Origin: Eublepharis macularius
Lineage: Eukaryota > Chordata > Lepidosauria > Squamata > Eublepharidae
Assembly: GCF_028583425.1 (NCBI RefSeq)
Contig: NC_072791.1
Span: 31,193,368 to 31,257,367, forward strand
Reading direction: 5' to 3'
Length of the DNA stretch: 64,000 nt
Position 1 is the stretch's first letter; each line of letters begins with the position of its first letter. Of the stretch, positions 34,006-45,625 are shown piece after piece. The position numbers were made by a program, and so were the translations under genes. The notes beneath the pieces were generated by a model. The model saw only the letters and a program-made list of their open reading frames with translations, searched no databases and was not told where the DNA came from.

Positions 34006-34225
34006 AATAACTGCGCTCATATACTGCTCTTCTAGACAGATCAGTGCCTCACCCAGAGTGGTGAACAAGTTAATGTTATTATTATCCCCACAATACAGCT
34101 AGGGAGCTGGGGCTGAGAGGAGTGGCTTAGCCTACGGCCACCTACTGAACTCATGGCAGTAGTGGGATTCAAACCAGTAGAGTGCTGATTTGCAGCTGAA
34201 CCACTTAACCACTGTGCTACAGCAG
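34006..34225 (-). mobile_element. tRNA-derived SINE (GTAGTGGTTA family), minus strand
   Basis: Body and head complements are visible (ATTATCCCCACAATACAGCT, GGGATTCAAACC, TTAACCACTGTGCTAC). A (GGT)n-rich stretch precedes it at 33976-34002. Confidence 0.65.
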
Positions 34226-34377
34226 TTCAGTGTTACTATCCTCCCTAAAACTCTTGTACCAGGTGCTGATCTCAGCACCTCACTCTGAAATGCAATAACA
34301 TTGTTCATGAATAGATAAATGGACCTCAGATTGAAAAATAAGATCTTTAAGAGAAAAATGCCTTACACAGCCGAAAA

Positions 34378-34600
34378 GGAATTTATTTATTTAATTAGAT
34401 TTTCAGTCTGCTCTCTCCACAAGCAGGTTCAGAGTGGAGCACAACAGAATAATATACATAAAAGATGAAAACCATGGTCAGCACAGGCCTGCACAGCAAA
34501 CTGGGTACAAGATGGAGGAACTGTGGCACACCACTAAGCTCCTCAAGATCACAATATTCTTCTGCATACAGCCCATTCATGGATTTAGAAGGGTAGAGGT
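34378..34600 (-). repeat. LINE 3'-tail fragment
   Basis: It starts with TTTATTTATTTAATTAGATT, then CTCTCCACAAGCAGGTTCAG, similar to other L2-like tails here. Confidence 0.4.
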
Positions 34601-35988
34601 GTGTTTAGGATGGTGCTGCTTGTGTCCGCATTAGCGGGGAAAGTACTTAAGAGAGTGAGTGGCCCCAGCACCAGATACGCTTCATAGCCAAGCGGGGATT
34701 TGAATCCCAAGCTTCTAGTCAAATATTAGGCCTGCAAGGTCTCCTGCTTTGGTTTGCCTGGACCCCACCACTTTGGTTGTTTGCTACTCAGTGGAGCAGC
34801 GGGAGCAAAATGATTGGGGCGAGGGGAGGATAGCCATTGTGCCACAATATCATTCCAAACCTGGAAATGTCGTCCCTGCATCAGCATGACATTCTAAGAT
34901 TTCACTTGAAACTCTCTCACCATCGTTTTGGGTGAATCTTAGGGCATTGTGCTGACCTAGTGATGTCACTTCCAGAGTCAAACTGGAAGTGATGTTGCAA
35001 CATTGGTCTGACACCGTTTGTTGCAACCCCGCTCCCCCTCCGCTCTCCCAGAGTTGCCAGCTCTGAGCTGGCTGCCCTCTCTGGAACTGTTAATATGACA
35101 TCACATTGGTCATTGCATGTCAGTGGATACAGTCAGCCAATGACTCCCAGCTGACTCAGGCTCCCTAGTTTTGCCTTACAGCTCTTTTGCTAGCCTTCCC
35201 CTCAGCCAATGGGAGGGAGAAGGCAGGGCTCATTGCAAATTTTCTGACTACTGGAGCCATCATCAGTGCTGAACTGAGCTTCAGGGATGACTAATTAAAG
35301 AAAGCAGCAGGGAATAAGTTCCCAGTTGCTGAGCTGGAACCTCACCCTTGGGTAATGTATATTTTGGAAAAGATGCATTTATGCAGCTGCTGTAGCAAGA
35401 CACATTATGAAATATAAGCTTTCCCCCTATCCTTTGTAATGTATTAGTAACTGTCCTGATTTTTTGTGAAAACTCCAAATCTGAAAGTATCTCTTTCAGC
35501 ACTGGGAAGTTTGTGTATTACATTTTTAAAAAGAAGTGCATGCTTCTGACCCAGTGGGCTCTGGCTGGGTGCTACAAACCTCTTTGTTATTTTAGCTGTG
35601 GTATTACTAGGGCTAGGAACATGAGCTTTTGTAGTCTGGAGCCCTCTTCATCAGACTGTGCAAAAGGGTAGATAGACACATCAAAAATAGCGGTGTTCAG
35701 ACTCAGAGTCACAGTGGAGAATGTGTCAGTCTTCCAAGATAGTCAGCCGTTGACCTCCAAGTCACCATGCTTCAACAAAAAGACTTCAAAGGGCAGCTTC
35801 AGTAGGGAAGTATCAGCAAATCTGTTTATATGGAATTAAGATGAGCCTTTTTTATCTTTCCTTCTATGGAAAGCATTTCTTTCTTTCTTTACAGTATGTT
35901 TTCTACACTGAGCCTCAGTATGGATTACATGATGTTAACCAATGTAAACAAATAGGGTGAGAGATCTGATAAGTAATGCAATAGAACT
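34601..35988. other. mostly unassigned intron sequence
   Basis: A dispersed repeat scrap at 35610-35655 (GAGCTTTTGTAGTCTGGAGC). No exon seen. Confidence 0.35.
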
Positions 35989-35989
35989 T

Positions 35990-36190
35990 ATTTTTGTTGT
36001 CACAGCCACCTTATGTCAACCCCATAGGGTTTTCAAGGGAAGAGAAGAACAGAGGTAGCTTCCCATTGTCTGCCTTTGCATAGCAGCCTCAGACTTCCTT
36101 GGTGGCCTCCCATCCAAGTACTAACTAGGGCTGACCCTGGTTAGCTTCCGAAATCTGATGAGATTGGTCTAGCCTGGGTTATCTAGGTCA
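35990..36190 (-). mobile_element. 5S-rRNA-derived SINE, minus strand
   Basis: The segment at 36108-36187 is the complement of the 5S rRNA internal promoter region (CCATCCAAGTACTAACTAGG, GACCCTGGTTAGCTTCCG, ATCTGATGAGATTGG). The 3' body at 35990-36107 (CTTATGTCAACCCCATAGGG) matches the copy at 39205-39362. SINEs with 5S-type promoters are a known class (SINE3). Confidence 0.85.
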
Positions 36191-36454
36191 CCAAGCAATA
36201 GGACTAGGATGACAAAAATTAGAGACAGTGCAAAAAAGAATCGGTTGTGATATACAAGCCATGCAGAAAATGGAATTACGGAAGTAGAAAATGAGGCAGG
36301 TAACAGCAGGAAAAAACATACAACATATAGATAATATATACTATACACAATGGCATAGACTATAAGCCTATTCTTTTTATAAAAAAGCACTTTCCTGAAC
36401 CATTCTCTTAGACATCAGCCCTGTTACCTTTTTAAAAATGCTGCCCTGAACAAC

Positions 36455-36722
36455 TATATTGTACATAGAAATGACAGAAATGGGGGAGTCTTCCTGGCCT
36501 CCTCAGGCCATTCTACAAGGTAAGGGGCCACAACAGAGAATGCACATGTTGAGGCAGCTATCAATCTTACCCATTTGTGGGGTTGCACCTTCAGAAGGCT
36601 TTGCTCAGATGAGCAAAGCTGTCATGGTGGAGCATAGCAGAGAAGGCAGTCCTACAGATATGTGGATCCGAAGCCATTAAGGGCTTTGTAGGTGATAACC
36701 AGTACCTTGAATTGAACCTGGT
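36455..36722 (-). repeat. L2-like LINE 3' body fragment
   Basis: Shares GGCCTCCTCAGGCCATTCTA, GGGGCCACAACAGAGAATGC and CAGATGAGCAAAGCTGTCAT with 15668-16300, and ends TAGGTGATAACCAGTACCTT. Confidence 0.55.
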
Positions 36723-36726
36723 AATT

Positions 36727-37130
36727 GATAGAATTATAGGGTTGGAAGGGAACTCTGGAGTCATCTATTCCAACGTCCTGCATAATGCAGGAAATTCACA
36801 ACTACCTCCCCAACGCACACTCCCAGTGACCCCTGCTCCATGCCCAGAAGATGGCAAAACACCATCAGGATCCCTAGCCAAACTGGCCTGGGGAAATTTA
36901 CTTCCTGACTCCAAAGTGGTGATCAGCAGCAGTTGGTGTATTGTCTCTAGTACTGGAGCAAGTAAACATCCATCATGACTAGTAGCCACTAATTGCCCCA
37001 TCCTCCATAAATTGGTCTGTTCCCCTTTTAAAGCCTTCCAAGTTGGCTACTATTAACTCATCCTGTGGCAGCGAATTCCACAAGCTAACTGTGCCCTGTG
37101 TGAAGCAGTGGGCTCCTCTAGTTCTTGACA
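36727..37130 (-). mobile_element. CR1 LINE 3' end
   Basis: Same tail and body as 850-1202 (AGAATTATAGGGTTGGAAGG, ATGCAGGAAATTCACAACTA), reaching further 5' (CAGCGAATTCCACAAGC). 5'-truncated near 37130. Confidence 0.8.
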
Positions 37131-37139
37131 GCTTATGCC

Positions 37140-38974
37140 GCATTACGTGTGTTGGTCTTTAAGGTGCCACAGAATTCATTCTTCTTTTGGCCAAAACATA
37201 TCCACACAGCTACTCACGAGGAATTAGAAACACTCATGCCATTCTTTAAATGACGGCATGTGTCCAGTTCATGCCTTTAGGTCAAGCTAGATGAGAAACA
37301 GACCAGATTCAGCAATGGCAATGGGGAAGGAGTAGGGGCTAGGCCTTCCCCATACCATTTTCCCCAATTGATACCTGTATGTTTTCATGTGGAGGTTTGC
37401 ATGGGGGGAAATGTCACAGGATGAAATTCCCAGGAGACATTTTGACTAATTGCCTTTCCTCTTACATGGGTTCTGAGTGGAACCATCTGCAGATATTCCA
37501 GTTTGTGTAAATGGGAACTCTGAAAATCACATGGCACTACAAAGCAGGCAGTAGCTCTGTGTGTGCATCCCCATTGTGCAAATACAGCTTTTCCGGACAC
37601 TTTTGTGGACATGGAAGCTCATGCTCTGCAGAAATTCTGTGTGCACACATGTGCCTTGTTGTAATAATTATTGTTATTAATAATAATTCTTGGATCCTTT
37701 GATTTAAATTCTTTATACTATCAAAGAGGCCTGTAGGTGTCCTCACATTTCTCACTGCAAGGTGCCTCTCAGGTCAGAAACAGTACCGAATAACTAAGGA
37801 ATTTCACACAAAAGAATCTTGTTATTCTAGAAAATTGCAAAGTTGCCTGTGATTCTACAATTGAGTCACTTGGAAAGAGAGCCTGCACTATTTCTTTCAA
37901 CCAGTGTTGAAATAAATGCCACTTTATACATCATTATGGGAATACACACACAAGACAGAATCTTTATTGGCATAACCATTACGGGAATACAAGATTTATG
38001 ATACTGCGAACATTAACATCTTCTAGTGTTGTCCTTCAACCTGTTTCTTGATCTGTGTTTTACTTCCAGCATTCTAGGGTCATTTCCCCCCCAAATTAAA
38101 AAGGGAAATCAATTCTTGGGTTCAGGGGTTGCAGACAGGCAGCTGTTGAGTCTGTGGAGAAATATATTTTGCCAAGTTTGTACTGCAGAGAATGAAAGAA
38201 GTCTATTTTCCTTTCTTTTTGTATTTTTTCCAGTGTTTTTATAGTATCTCCGATTTGTCTGTGTCTGTGCCACATCACAGGGGTGTAAAGCAGGGAAAAA
38301 AATAACAGTATTTTGAGTCATTTGGCGGTGATACTGTATGTTCATAGCTTTTTCAAAACAAATCAGCTCTAATGTCAGCACTTAGGAGGTTAGTGTATTG
38401 AACCACCCTTCACAATTTGTTCCAATATCAGTCTCAGTATGCTGGATCCTCTTCCCTGCCTTACCCCTGCCCCTTTGGTTCTTTCTTCTGCACCCCTATC
38501 CAGTAGATGCATTGTGCACAGGAAAACAGAAGATGCTTCCAACTTGCTTCGAAGTCACCAGAGTTGTACATGTTCATTGGAATGTGCACATGGGTGAACA
38601 TCCCCTGATACCGAAATAAAAAAGACAGCCCTTTTCGTGCAAAATATTGCATGCGCCTTAGGGCTTTCAGGCAATTAAAGAAAATTTAGCTGATTAGCCG
38701 TATGACTTTTAATCAGTTCATTGATTGATTGTCTGCATATATTTGCATAAGAATAAACAGTAGTGCTAAAGACCATTTTTATTTCTTTTAAATGCTAGCT
38801 ACACATATCAGGCTGTTGTAGAAAAGGCATTTCCCCTTTGAGTGAGTCATCAGGGGAGTGTTTCCTCCTCACAGATTTTGTAAGCATTTGAATTAAAAGT
38901 AATTTAGACCACTTTAATAAATAAATCAGTTGCCCTAATTAATTAGTTGGGGCATCTTTTAAAATCAGTTCATG
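37140..38974. other. mostly unassigned intron sequence
   Basis: A dispersed repeat arm is at 37140-37225 (GTGTTGGTCTTTAAGGTGCC). No exon seen in the rest. Confidence 0.4.
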
Positions 38975-39185
38975 TAGAGCAGAGAGCCTGTGGTTCAGTG
39001 ATAGATCATCTGCTGTGAACACAGAAGGTCCTAGATCCGGTGCTTGGCATTTACAGATGAAAGGATTATGATGTGATCCTGTTAGGATGTGAAGGACTTC
39101 TGGAAAGCTACTGCCCATCAGTGTAGACAGCACCACCCTTGACGGACCAAGTGCCTGACTCAGTGACAGGCGGCTTCATGTATTC
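38975..39185 (+). mobile_element. tRNA-derived SINE (CTCAGTGG family)
   Basis: Head GCCTGTGGTTCAGTGATAG, box-B-like region near 39030, body GACGGACCAAGTGCCTGACT, 3' end GGCGGCTTCATGTATTC. Confidence 0.7.
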
Positions 39186-39204
39186 CTGTGTAACTAACAA
39201 ATCT

Positions 39205-39362
39205 GATAAGTTGTGTTGGAAAGCGCCTTCAAGTTGCAGCTGACTTATGGCAACCCTGCAGGATTTTCAAAGCAAGAGACATTCAGGGGTGGTTTGCCAT
39301 TGCCTGCCTCTGTGTAGTGACCATAGACTTCCTTGGTGGTCTCCCATCCAAGTACACTACAC
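39205..39362 (-). mobile_element. 5S-rRNA-derived SINE, truncated
   Basis: 3' body (GGCAACCCTGCAGGATTTTC, GGTTTGCCATTGCCTGCCTC) running into the start of the 5S complement (TCCCATCCAAGTAC), where it stops. Confidence 0.7.
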
Positions 39363-39369
39363 CAAACTG

Positions 39370-41640
39370 GCTCTCAGTTTGGTTGTAAATCTAATTACAC
39401 TTGCCACGTGGCCATTACCAGTGCTGATATATATCTGGGAGCTGCCCCTCCTGTTTCCATGTTTCAGCATGGAATCATAAAAATTATGAGTCAGTTATGT
39501 ATCACAAATCTAAAAATCCTCTACACACTATTTTGTCATCAAGGAACAGCAGGTTTACGATGCATTTTTGTGGTTAATAATTATTTATCCAAACAGACTG
39601 TGCTTCAAGGGTGAAAAAAATGGGCACTTTCCCCCTCTGGTAGATACAGTAGATTTTCTTCTGGGGAAGCAGTGTGTGATCCAGCATGAAAGGGCAAGGA
39701 AAGGCTGCTGTACTGAAAGAAACAGATGTTCTGCTTCATGTGTGCAATCTCTTAAACAGATGCAAAGCGTACACTCTGGGCCACAGCTGCAGGATTTAAT
39801 CACAGCTGAAATAATGTGTGAATGAAAGCCATGTTAAATAGAGACTGGTTTGTTGGGTGCCTCTTCTTTGTAGCTCTTTCTAATTCAGTGAGATGAAGGT
39901 TGCCCCATCCTCTCAATACAATCAAGTTGTTACAGTCCAAAGGGATTTACATCATTGATCAGAATTCCTGGTCTTCGGGCTATAATTGTATGTGCATTTT
40001 TTTTTCAAAAGAAAATCTTTTTCTCTCTGGAACTTCAAGGTCTTGGCCACAATAATGGATCCTAATTTCATAGCGATTTGTACTTGAACAAGTGCCAATG
40101 TTAGGAAAAATAATAATAATAAAAGCAAAACATCGCTAAGAGAGTAGCTGTTTGGCAACAATGTCAGCACAAAGTATGCAGTTTGGTTTGTGGGATTTGA
40201 AATGTTCATGCGGATGGCACTGAAGGAAACTTAAATAGCTCGGTCATTCAAGGCCACTGTAATGCACATCTGAGGAGATCCCGAGGCTGCCATTACCATC
40301 CATTTGTGAACTATCTTTCTGAAGAAGGGATGTTGTTTGTTGGCTTAGCCACCATCTTCATGTGGGAGCAGCTCTGTCTGCTCCTGAGAGAGAGAGTAAC
40401 TAGCTCGAAACTGCACCAGGATCGTCATGGCAGAGTGTGTTTAACCCTGGTCCCCCCTCCCTCCTAGTCAAATAGTCTAACCACTAGTTCCTTGACTTTG
40501 TGCTTTCATTGCATGCCACTTCCTGATTTCTGTCCACTCACCACTTCTTGAGTCCCTGGGCTCATGTGGAGTTCTCTTTCTCTTGGGTCACGCCTTCAAC
40601 CAACTTCATGCCTTCACAGCAATCTATTATTCCTCTTCCTCCTCCTTGTATGTTTTAGTTCTTTTAGCCACCCTGATTCTCAGCCACCCTCTTACGTTTG
40701 CTCAGTACTCTTGTTCTTTAACTCCCCTTCCTGCCTACAGAATGTATTCGCCACAGCTTTCCCCTCCCGGCATTACCTTTTCTCCTACAGTCCCTCTTAA
40801 GGTTCTTGTTTTTCACCCTGATTCTGGACTCCTTGCCCTTTAGTGTGTCCTGGGACCTCTTCTCCTTTGAACTTCACAGTCTACATTGTGTCTGTTTTGT
40901 CTTCGCAACTTCTCTTGTCCCTAAACAAACAGTTTTCTAAATAAATAAAAACAAATAAACCTGAGTCTCCCAATATAGGCAGTTATCCCTATTGATTGTG
41001 CTGCTGTGACATCAAAACCCTTGGCACCAGAATCTTTTTACTACCGCATGGTACAGTCCAGTAAATGATTGTGCCATGAAACAGTTTGTCTTGGAACCAT
41101 CAAGAGGGGAGGCAACTGGGGGTCTCCTTACATGATACGTTTCTGCACAGGCATGCACAAGTTTTAATGTGTTCCCTGCAGAGACGTGTCTACTGAGGGG
41201 GACTGCTTTGTTTTTAACAAGGAGAGCTCAAAACTGTGATGCAGGGGGAGGAAGGGCTCCTGCCCTCACCCCAATGCCATTTTCTCGCATGAAAACCGCA
41301 GGCGAAGAGAGTTATTCACTGACTGTGCAGCCCAGATTCTCCACGTAGAGCAGTAAAGTTGGCAAAATCACTCCCCTTCCATGTGCTCTTTTTGAGCAGG
41401 AAAATGGCTTGGGGGACGGCAGGAGCGCTCCCTCCCCTTGGGGTGCTGTTCTGAGCCTGTTTGAGCTCTCTCTCTGTTCCTTTCAGCTGACATGTGTCTG
41501 CAGGGAGCACGTTAAAATCAGCGCATGCCCATGCAGAAATGTATCTTGCAGTGAGACCCTGAGTCAAGCTGACAAGAGATGAAATTTTTCATCTGATTGG
41601 CAAATTAAAAGGTAACAATTTATTGTGTCCAGATGGCATA
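39370..41640. other. unassigned intron sequence
   Basis: No exon or clear repeat recognised. Confidence 0.35.
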
Positions 41641-42545
41641 CTACTAAGATTACTTAAGGAACTCAGATGTGATACTGTTGATAACATGTAGCATCGCTAA
41701 AATTAGCCTACCTACTGTTGGATTGGAAAGTGACATTATTTAAGGGGAGGTGGGGGTCCAGGGAAGGTTCAACAGATTACAAGTCTGTTGGCTTAATGTC
41801 TGTTCTGGGTGAACTAGTGGAAATAGTTATTCAAGATATATCAAACACAGAGGAACAAACTCTACTGAGGAAGTATCAGCGTGTCTTTTGCAGAAGGCAG
41901 CCATACTTCATTAACTTTTGGGAGTCATTGAAAGTATTAACAGGGATGTGGGTCAGGGTGACCTGGGGACATTCTATACTTGGCCTTCCAAAAAACTTCT
42001 GATGAAGTTGCTCACCAAAAAGCTAAGTCAATTTACCACTGTGTAATGTGAATTGGTTCTATCATGGTTTTGTAACTGGTTAATAGGAAACAGATGGTAG
42101 AAATAAATAGTTCTCACAAAGGAGAGAATCAAGCAGTAGGATCCTCCAGGGATTTGTATTAGAACAGATGCTCTTTAGTTTGCTCGTAAATGATCTGGAA
42201 TTGGAGCGTGAACAGTGAAGTGACCAAATTTGTAGATGACACCAAATTATTCATGGTCATGAAAAACAAAGTGGGTTGTGAAGAGCTCTTGGAAGGATCT
42301 CTCTAGATTAGGTTAACGAGCAACAGTATGGCAAATGAGGTTCAGTGCAAGTATGTGTAAAGGGCATACTGGGGCAACTCCCCCCTTCCTGAATTTACAT
42401 AAACACTGAGGGGGACCTGAACTTGTGGTGACTGGCCTGGGAGGAGATCTTGGATGCCGTGATCAATAGCTCAATCGAAAGGGCTACACTGTGTATGATA
42501 ATAGAGAAAAAGACAGATTCTAAGGGAGTAATAGAGAAGGGGCTG

Positions 42546-43125
42546 AATATAAAGCAACCACTTTTTAAAGATGGGTAGCACCATGTTAGTTTGTCTGTAG
42601 AAGACAGCATGAGTCCAGTAGCACCTATAAAACCAGGGCTCAGTTCGAGGGGGAATGCACAGGAATGCAGTTCCGGCAGTTCCCCAAATAAGTCACATGT
42701 GAGGTAGCCCCGACCACCTGACGGCCATTTTGGGCCTGTTTCGGCCTGGATTGAGGCTGAAACGGCCCGGATCAGGCCTCTGACAAGTGGTGGGTCATCA
42801 GCGGTCCAATCCTGACCATTTTGGGCCCCCTTTCGGCCATTTTCAGCCCCTTTTTGCCATTTTGGGCCTAATTTCGGCCCTAAATGGCCAGGATTGGGTC
42901 CAAAATAGCCAGAATAGGTGATGTCAGGGGGTGTAGTATATGCAAATCAGTTATACTAATGACACACTTCCGGTGATGGCAAGAGGCGTGGCATATGCTA
43001 ATGAGTTATGCTAATGAGTTCTTCCAGCTCTTTTTCTACGAAATGACCCCTGTATGAAACTAACAACATTTATCGTAGGGCATGAGCTTTCATGAGTTAG
43101 TCTTATAGGTGCTACTGAACTCATG
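42546..43125 (+). repeat. dispersed repeat (GAGTCCAGTAGCACC family) split by a hAT element
   Basis: The left half is at 42566-42633 (TGTTAGTTTGTCTGTAGAAG, GAGTCCAGTAGCACCTATAA). The right half is at 43053-43125 (GAGCTTTCATGAGTTAGTCT, TATAGGTGCTACTGAACTC). The right half ends as a short inverted copy of the left. Confidence 0.65.
42634..43052. mobile_element. hAT-type element with GGCCATTTTGGGCC repeats, 419 bp
   Basis: The ends are CAGGGCTCAGTTCG and GAAATGACCCCTG. The flanking 8-mers are TATAAAAC (42626-42633) and TATGAAAC (43053-43060), 7/8 identical. The middle is filled with degenerate GGCCATTTTGGGCC units, and the right part has a GCATATGCTAATGAGTTATG direct repeat. It is the compact relative of the element at 54268-55698. 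Confidence 0.85.
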
Positions 43126-43378
43126 CTCTTTTCCACTTTTTTAATGCTCTTGTACAGACCTGTGGTGTGAATACATGAGGAATACTGTGTACAGTTCTGG
43201 TTACAGCATCTAAAAAGAGTATCATAGAGATGGGGAAAGGGCAGAAAATGGCAAGCAAAAGAAATGAAAAACTTAGGAGTTTAGAGGGAAAGCAATTAGG
43301 GGACATAATAGACCTTTATTAAATTACCCAGAGGTTGTATAGTGTTACCCGAGTACTAAAATTCACACATGAAACTGT

Positions 43379-43575
43379 CCTGTACTGAATCAGACCATCA
43401 GTTCCACAAGGTCAGTATTTTCTGTTTAGACTGATGGTGGCTATCCAGGGTCTCAGGCAGAGGTCTTTCACTTCCTCTTCTGCCTGGTCCTTTTTAATTG
43501 GAGATGCTGAGGATTGAACCTGACACCTTCTGCATGCAAAGCAGAGGCTCTTCCTCTGAACCATGTCCCCTCCTC
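43379..43575 (-). mobile_element. tRNA-derived SINE (CTCAGTGG family), minus strand
   Basis: 3' end complement TGTACTGAATCAGACCATCA, body TCTCAGGCAGAGGTCTTTCA, and head with the box-B complement GATTGAACCTGAC and ATGCAAAGCAGAGGC. Confidence 0.75.
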
Positions 43576-43870
43576 TCAGGGGCAGCCAGTTAACTTGATA
43601 AACAATGGTTTCTAGACAGACGAAAGACAAAACTTTATACAATGTATTATTAACGTCTCATTGCCATGGGATGTGGTGATAGCCATCAGCTAAGATATCA
43701 TTAAAAGGGAGACTAGATACATTCATGTATGATTGGTCCATCAGTGGCTATTAACCGTATGGCCGAATGAGATCTCCATGTTCAGAGGGAGTTATCTTGG
43801 AAGTGGAAGTTTTGCTCTTTGTTCCCTGCCTTTTCAGGGCATTAGTTTGGAAGCAGTGGGAAGCCTGACT

Positions 43871-44113
43871 AGATGGACCATTGATCGGATCCACGAGTGT
43901 TCTTCTTATGTTCTTAATAGATACACTAAATTTAGAGGATGCTATGAGCAGCCTAGGAGGATGTTGTGGGTTCCTCAAACTCTCCACTTGTCCTCTTTCT
44001 TCAGTGGTGTTTGTTTCTCAACTGGCTTGGTGGTTTACAGGGAATATCTCAGCTGCAGCCACGGAATGACAATGAAAGAAGAGCAGGCACAGTACTCTTA
44101 CCAGAGGGCTTGA
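43871..44113 (+). repeat. inverted duplication, left arm
   Basis: The LINE 3' end plus following DNA, repeated in inverse orientation at 45148-45610 (shared: GATGGACCATTGATC, TAGAGGATGCTATGAGCA, CAGGGAATATCTCAG, CACGGAATGACAAT). Confidence 0.85.
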
Positions 44114-45147
44114 GGAGGTGATAACATAAATGCTGGTGCCATAGCTGCAGCACCATGCAGGCATGCAGCTACTGACTGGCTAGGAGAACTTGGTTCTGCT
44201 GAGTGATGTCATTATTTGCACTGATACCAGGTTGTGCTTGCTACTCAATAGCTACATGCCTGCAAGATGATGCAACTCTGCCATTGCCTTCTGATGCCCT
44301 TCGGTAGGGACACTCAGGCAGTGCTCAATGGTTGGACTATTACCGTAACTCACTATGTGAGCCACTGCTGCTTTTCTCTGAATAAATTACTTACATAGAC
44401 TTTCCCAGCTATCTTGCTTTGAGTCACCCTATTTTTAGCAACATTTTTCAGTTTACCCTGTTTGTTCATGCCATTCACTGTACTGACTGAAGACTAAAAT
44501 GCTTCGGAGAAAGCGATTGATGAGTCAGACACTGTTGATTTCGTTCCAGAGTAATCTGTAGACGCCTCTGGTTGTGCCTCACTGTGACTAGTATAAGGCT
44601 TACCTCTTGTTCTGATTACAGACTGCCTGTCAATATATCTAATTCCCAACATGGCCAAATTTGTGGATACTTAAATTTGGACCCATGGATAGACGAGAGC
44701 CATGAATAGACAAGACAGATCTTTCTACAAATCTGAAAAAAGTCTCAGGCTTGCAGAAAAATCTGAAATCTTAAAAAAAAACCTTTGGGAGTATAAATAA
44801 AACCCCAAAATGATAGAAGCAGCATATGTAGCTTCTAGCAATGTCCTCAGTGGCCATTGCTAGGCAAATACAACAATTTTGCCAGCCTTCAAGCCTTGGC
44901 TTCTGTCAATCAAAGCAGTAAAAAAGCAGGGGGGAGAGGACATGGGCCATTCCAAGGCTATTTTGGCCTTTGAAGGAGGTCCACCCCCAGCAGCAACCAC
45001 AGGGCAACTTTCATGACTACCGGGCAACTTGCATGACTCACCCAGGACTGGCTGCTTGCTACTTTTGTAGCAAGCAACTACAAAAGCCAATGTAGTGGTC
45101 ACAAAAGCCAATGTAGAGTTGCCAGAAGGAGGGAAAGAAAAGGCACA
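44114..45147. other. unassigned spacer between inverted arms
   Basis: No gene seen. The part at 44880-45110 reads like a further dispersed repeat but was not identified. Confidence 0.35.
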
Positions 45148-45610
45148 GCCCTCTGGTAAGAGTACTGTGCCTGCTCTTCTTTCATGGGCCGATTCCAGAC
45201 GGCCCCCTGCCTTGCGAAACGTCGCGCGTCGTCGCGCGTCGTTGCGCAGAAAACGCGAAATATCGCGTTTTCTCGCGCGAGTTTTGCGCGACGTCGCGCA
45301 AAACTCGCGCGAGAAAACGCGATATTTCGCATTTTCTGCGCAACGACGCGCGACGACGCGCAACGTTTCGCAAGGCAGGGGGCCGTCTGGAATCGGCCAT
45401 TGTCATTCCGTGGCTGCATCTGAGATATTCCCTGTAAATCACCAAGCAAATCACTGCTGGTTGAGAAACAAATGCCAGTGAAGAAAGAGGACAAGTAGAG
45501 AGTTTGAGGAACTCACAACATCCTCCTGAGGTGCTCATAGCATCCTCTAAATTTAGTGTATCTATTAAGAACATAAGAAGAACACTCTTGGATCAGATCA
45601 ATGGTCCATC
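45148..45610 (-). repeat. inverted duplication, right arm (carries an inserted palindrome)
   Basis: The reverse complement matches 43871-44113 nearly base for base except for the 213-bp insertion at 45186-45398 and a few small differences. Confidence 0.85.
45186..45398. mobile_element. 213-bp spacerless CG-rich palindromic miniature element
   Basis: The ends GGGCCGATTCCAGACGGCC and GGCCGTCTGGAATCGGCC are the tips of two arms of about 106 bp that meet with no spacer (GCGCGAC|GTCGCGC). The arms differ at about two positions, both C/T at CG dinucleotides. The centre is almost entirely CG-rich (CGCGCG, GCGAAA, AACGCG). Comparison with the paralogous site at 44075-44085 shows a clean insertion with a 2-bp AT duplication. 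Open frames across it are an artefact of the palindrome. Confidence 0.85.
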
Positions 45611-45625
45611 TGCTTCCAAACTAAT

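Larger units (their letters stand above)
41641..43925 (+). mobile_element. CR1/L3-type LINE with RT remnants, broken into three pieces
   Basis: Pieces lie at 41641-42545, 43126-43378 and 43576-43925. The first keeps reverse-transcriptase motifs: ILQGFVLEQMLFSLLVNDLE (about 42148-42207) and, one frame over, KFVDDTKLF (about 42226-42252) with the catalytic aspartates. The second and third match the 3' part common to this LINE type (GGAATACTGTGTACAGTTCT, GGGATGTGGTGATAGCCATC, GTGTTCTTCTTATGTTCTTA). Internal stops and frameshifts show it is dead. It was split by a DNA element pair (42545-43125) and a SINE (43379-43575). Confidence 0.75.

Noticed and set aside
44860..45574. Overlapping arginine-rich frames of 120-170 codons on both strands
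   Set aside because: They arise from the CG-rich palindrome, which reads open in several frames on both strands.
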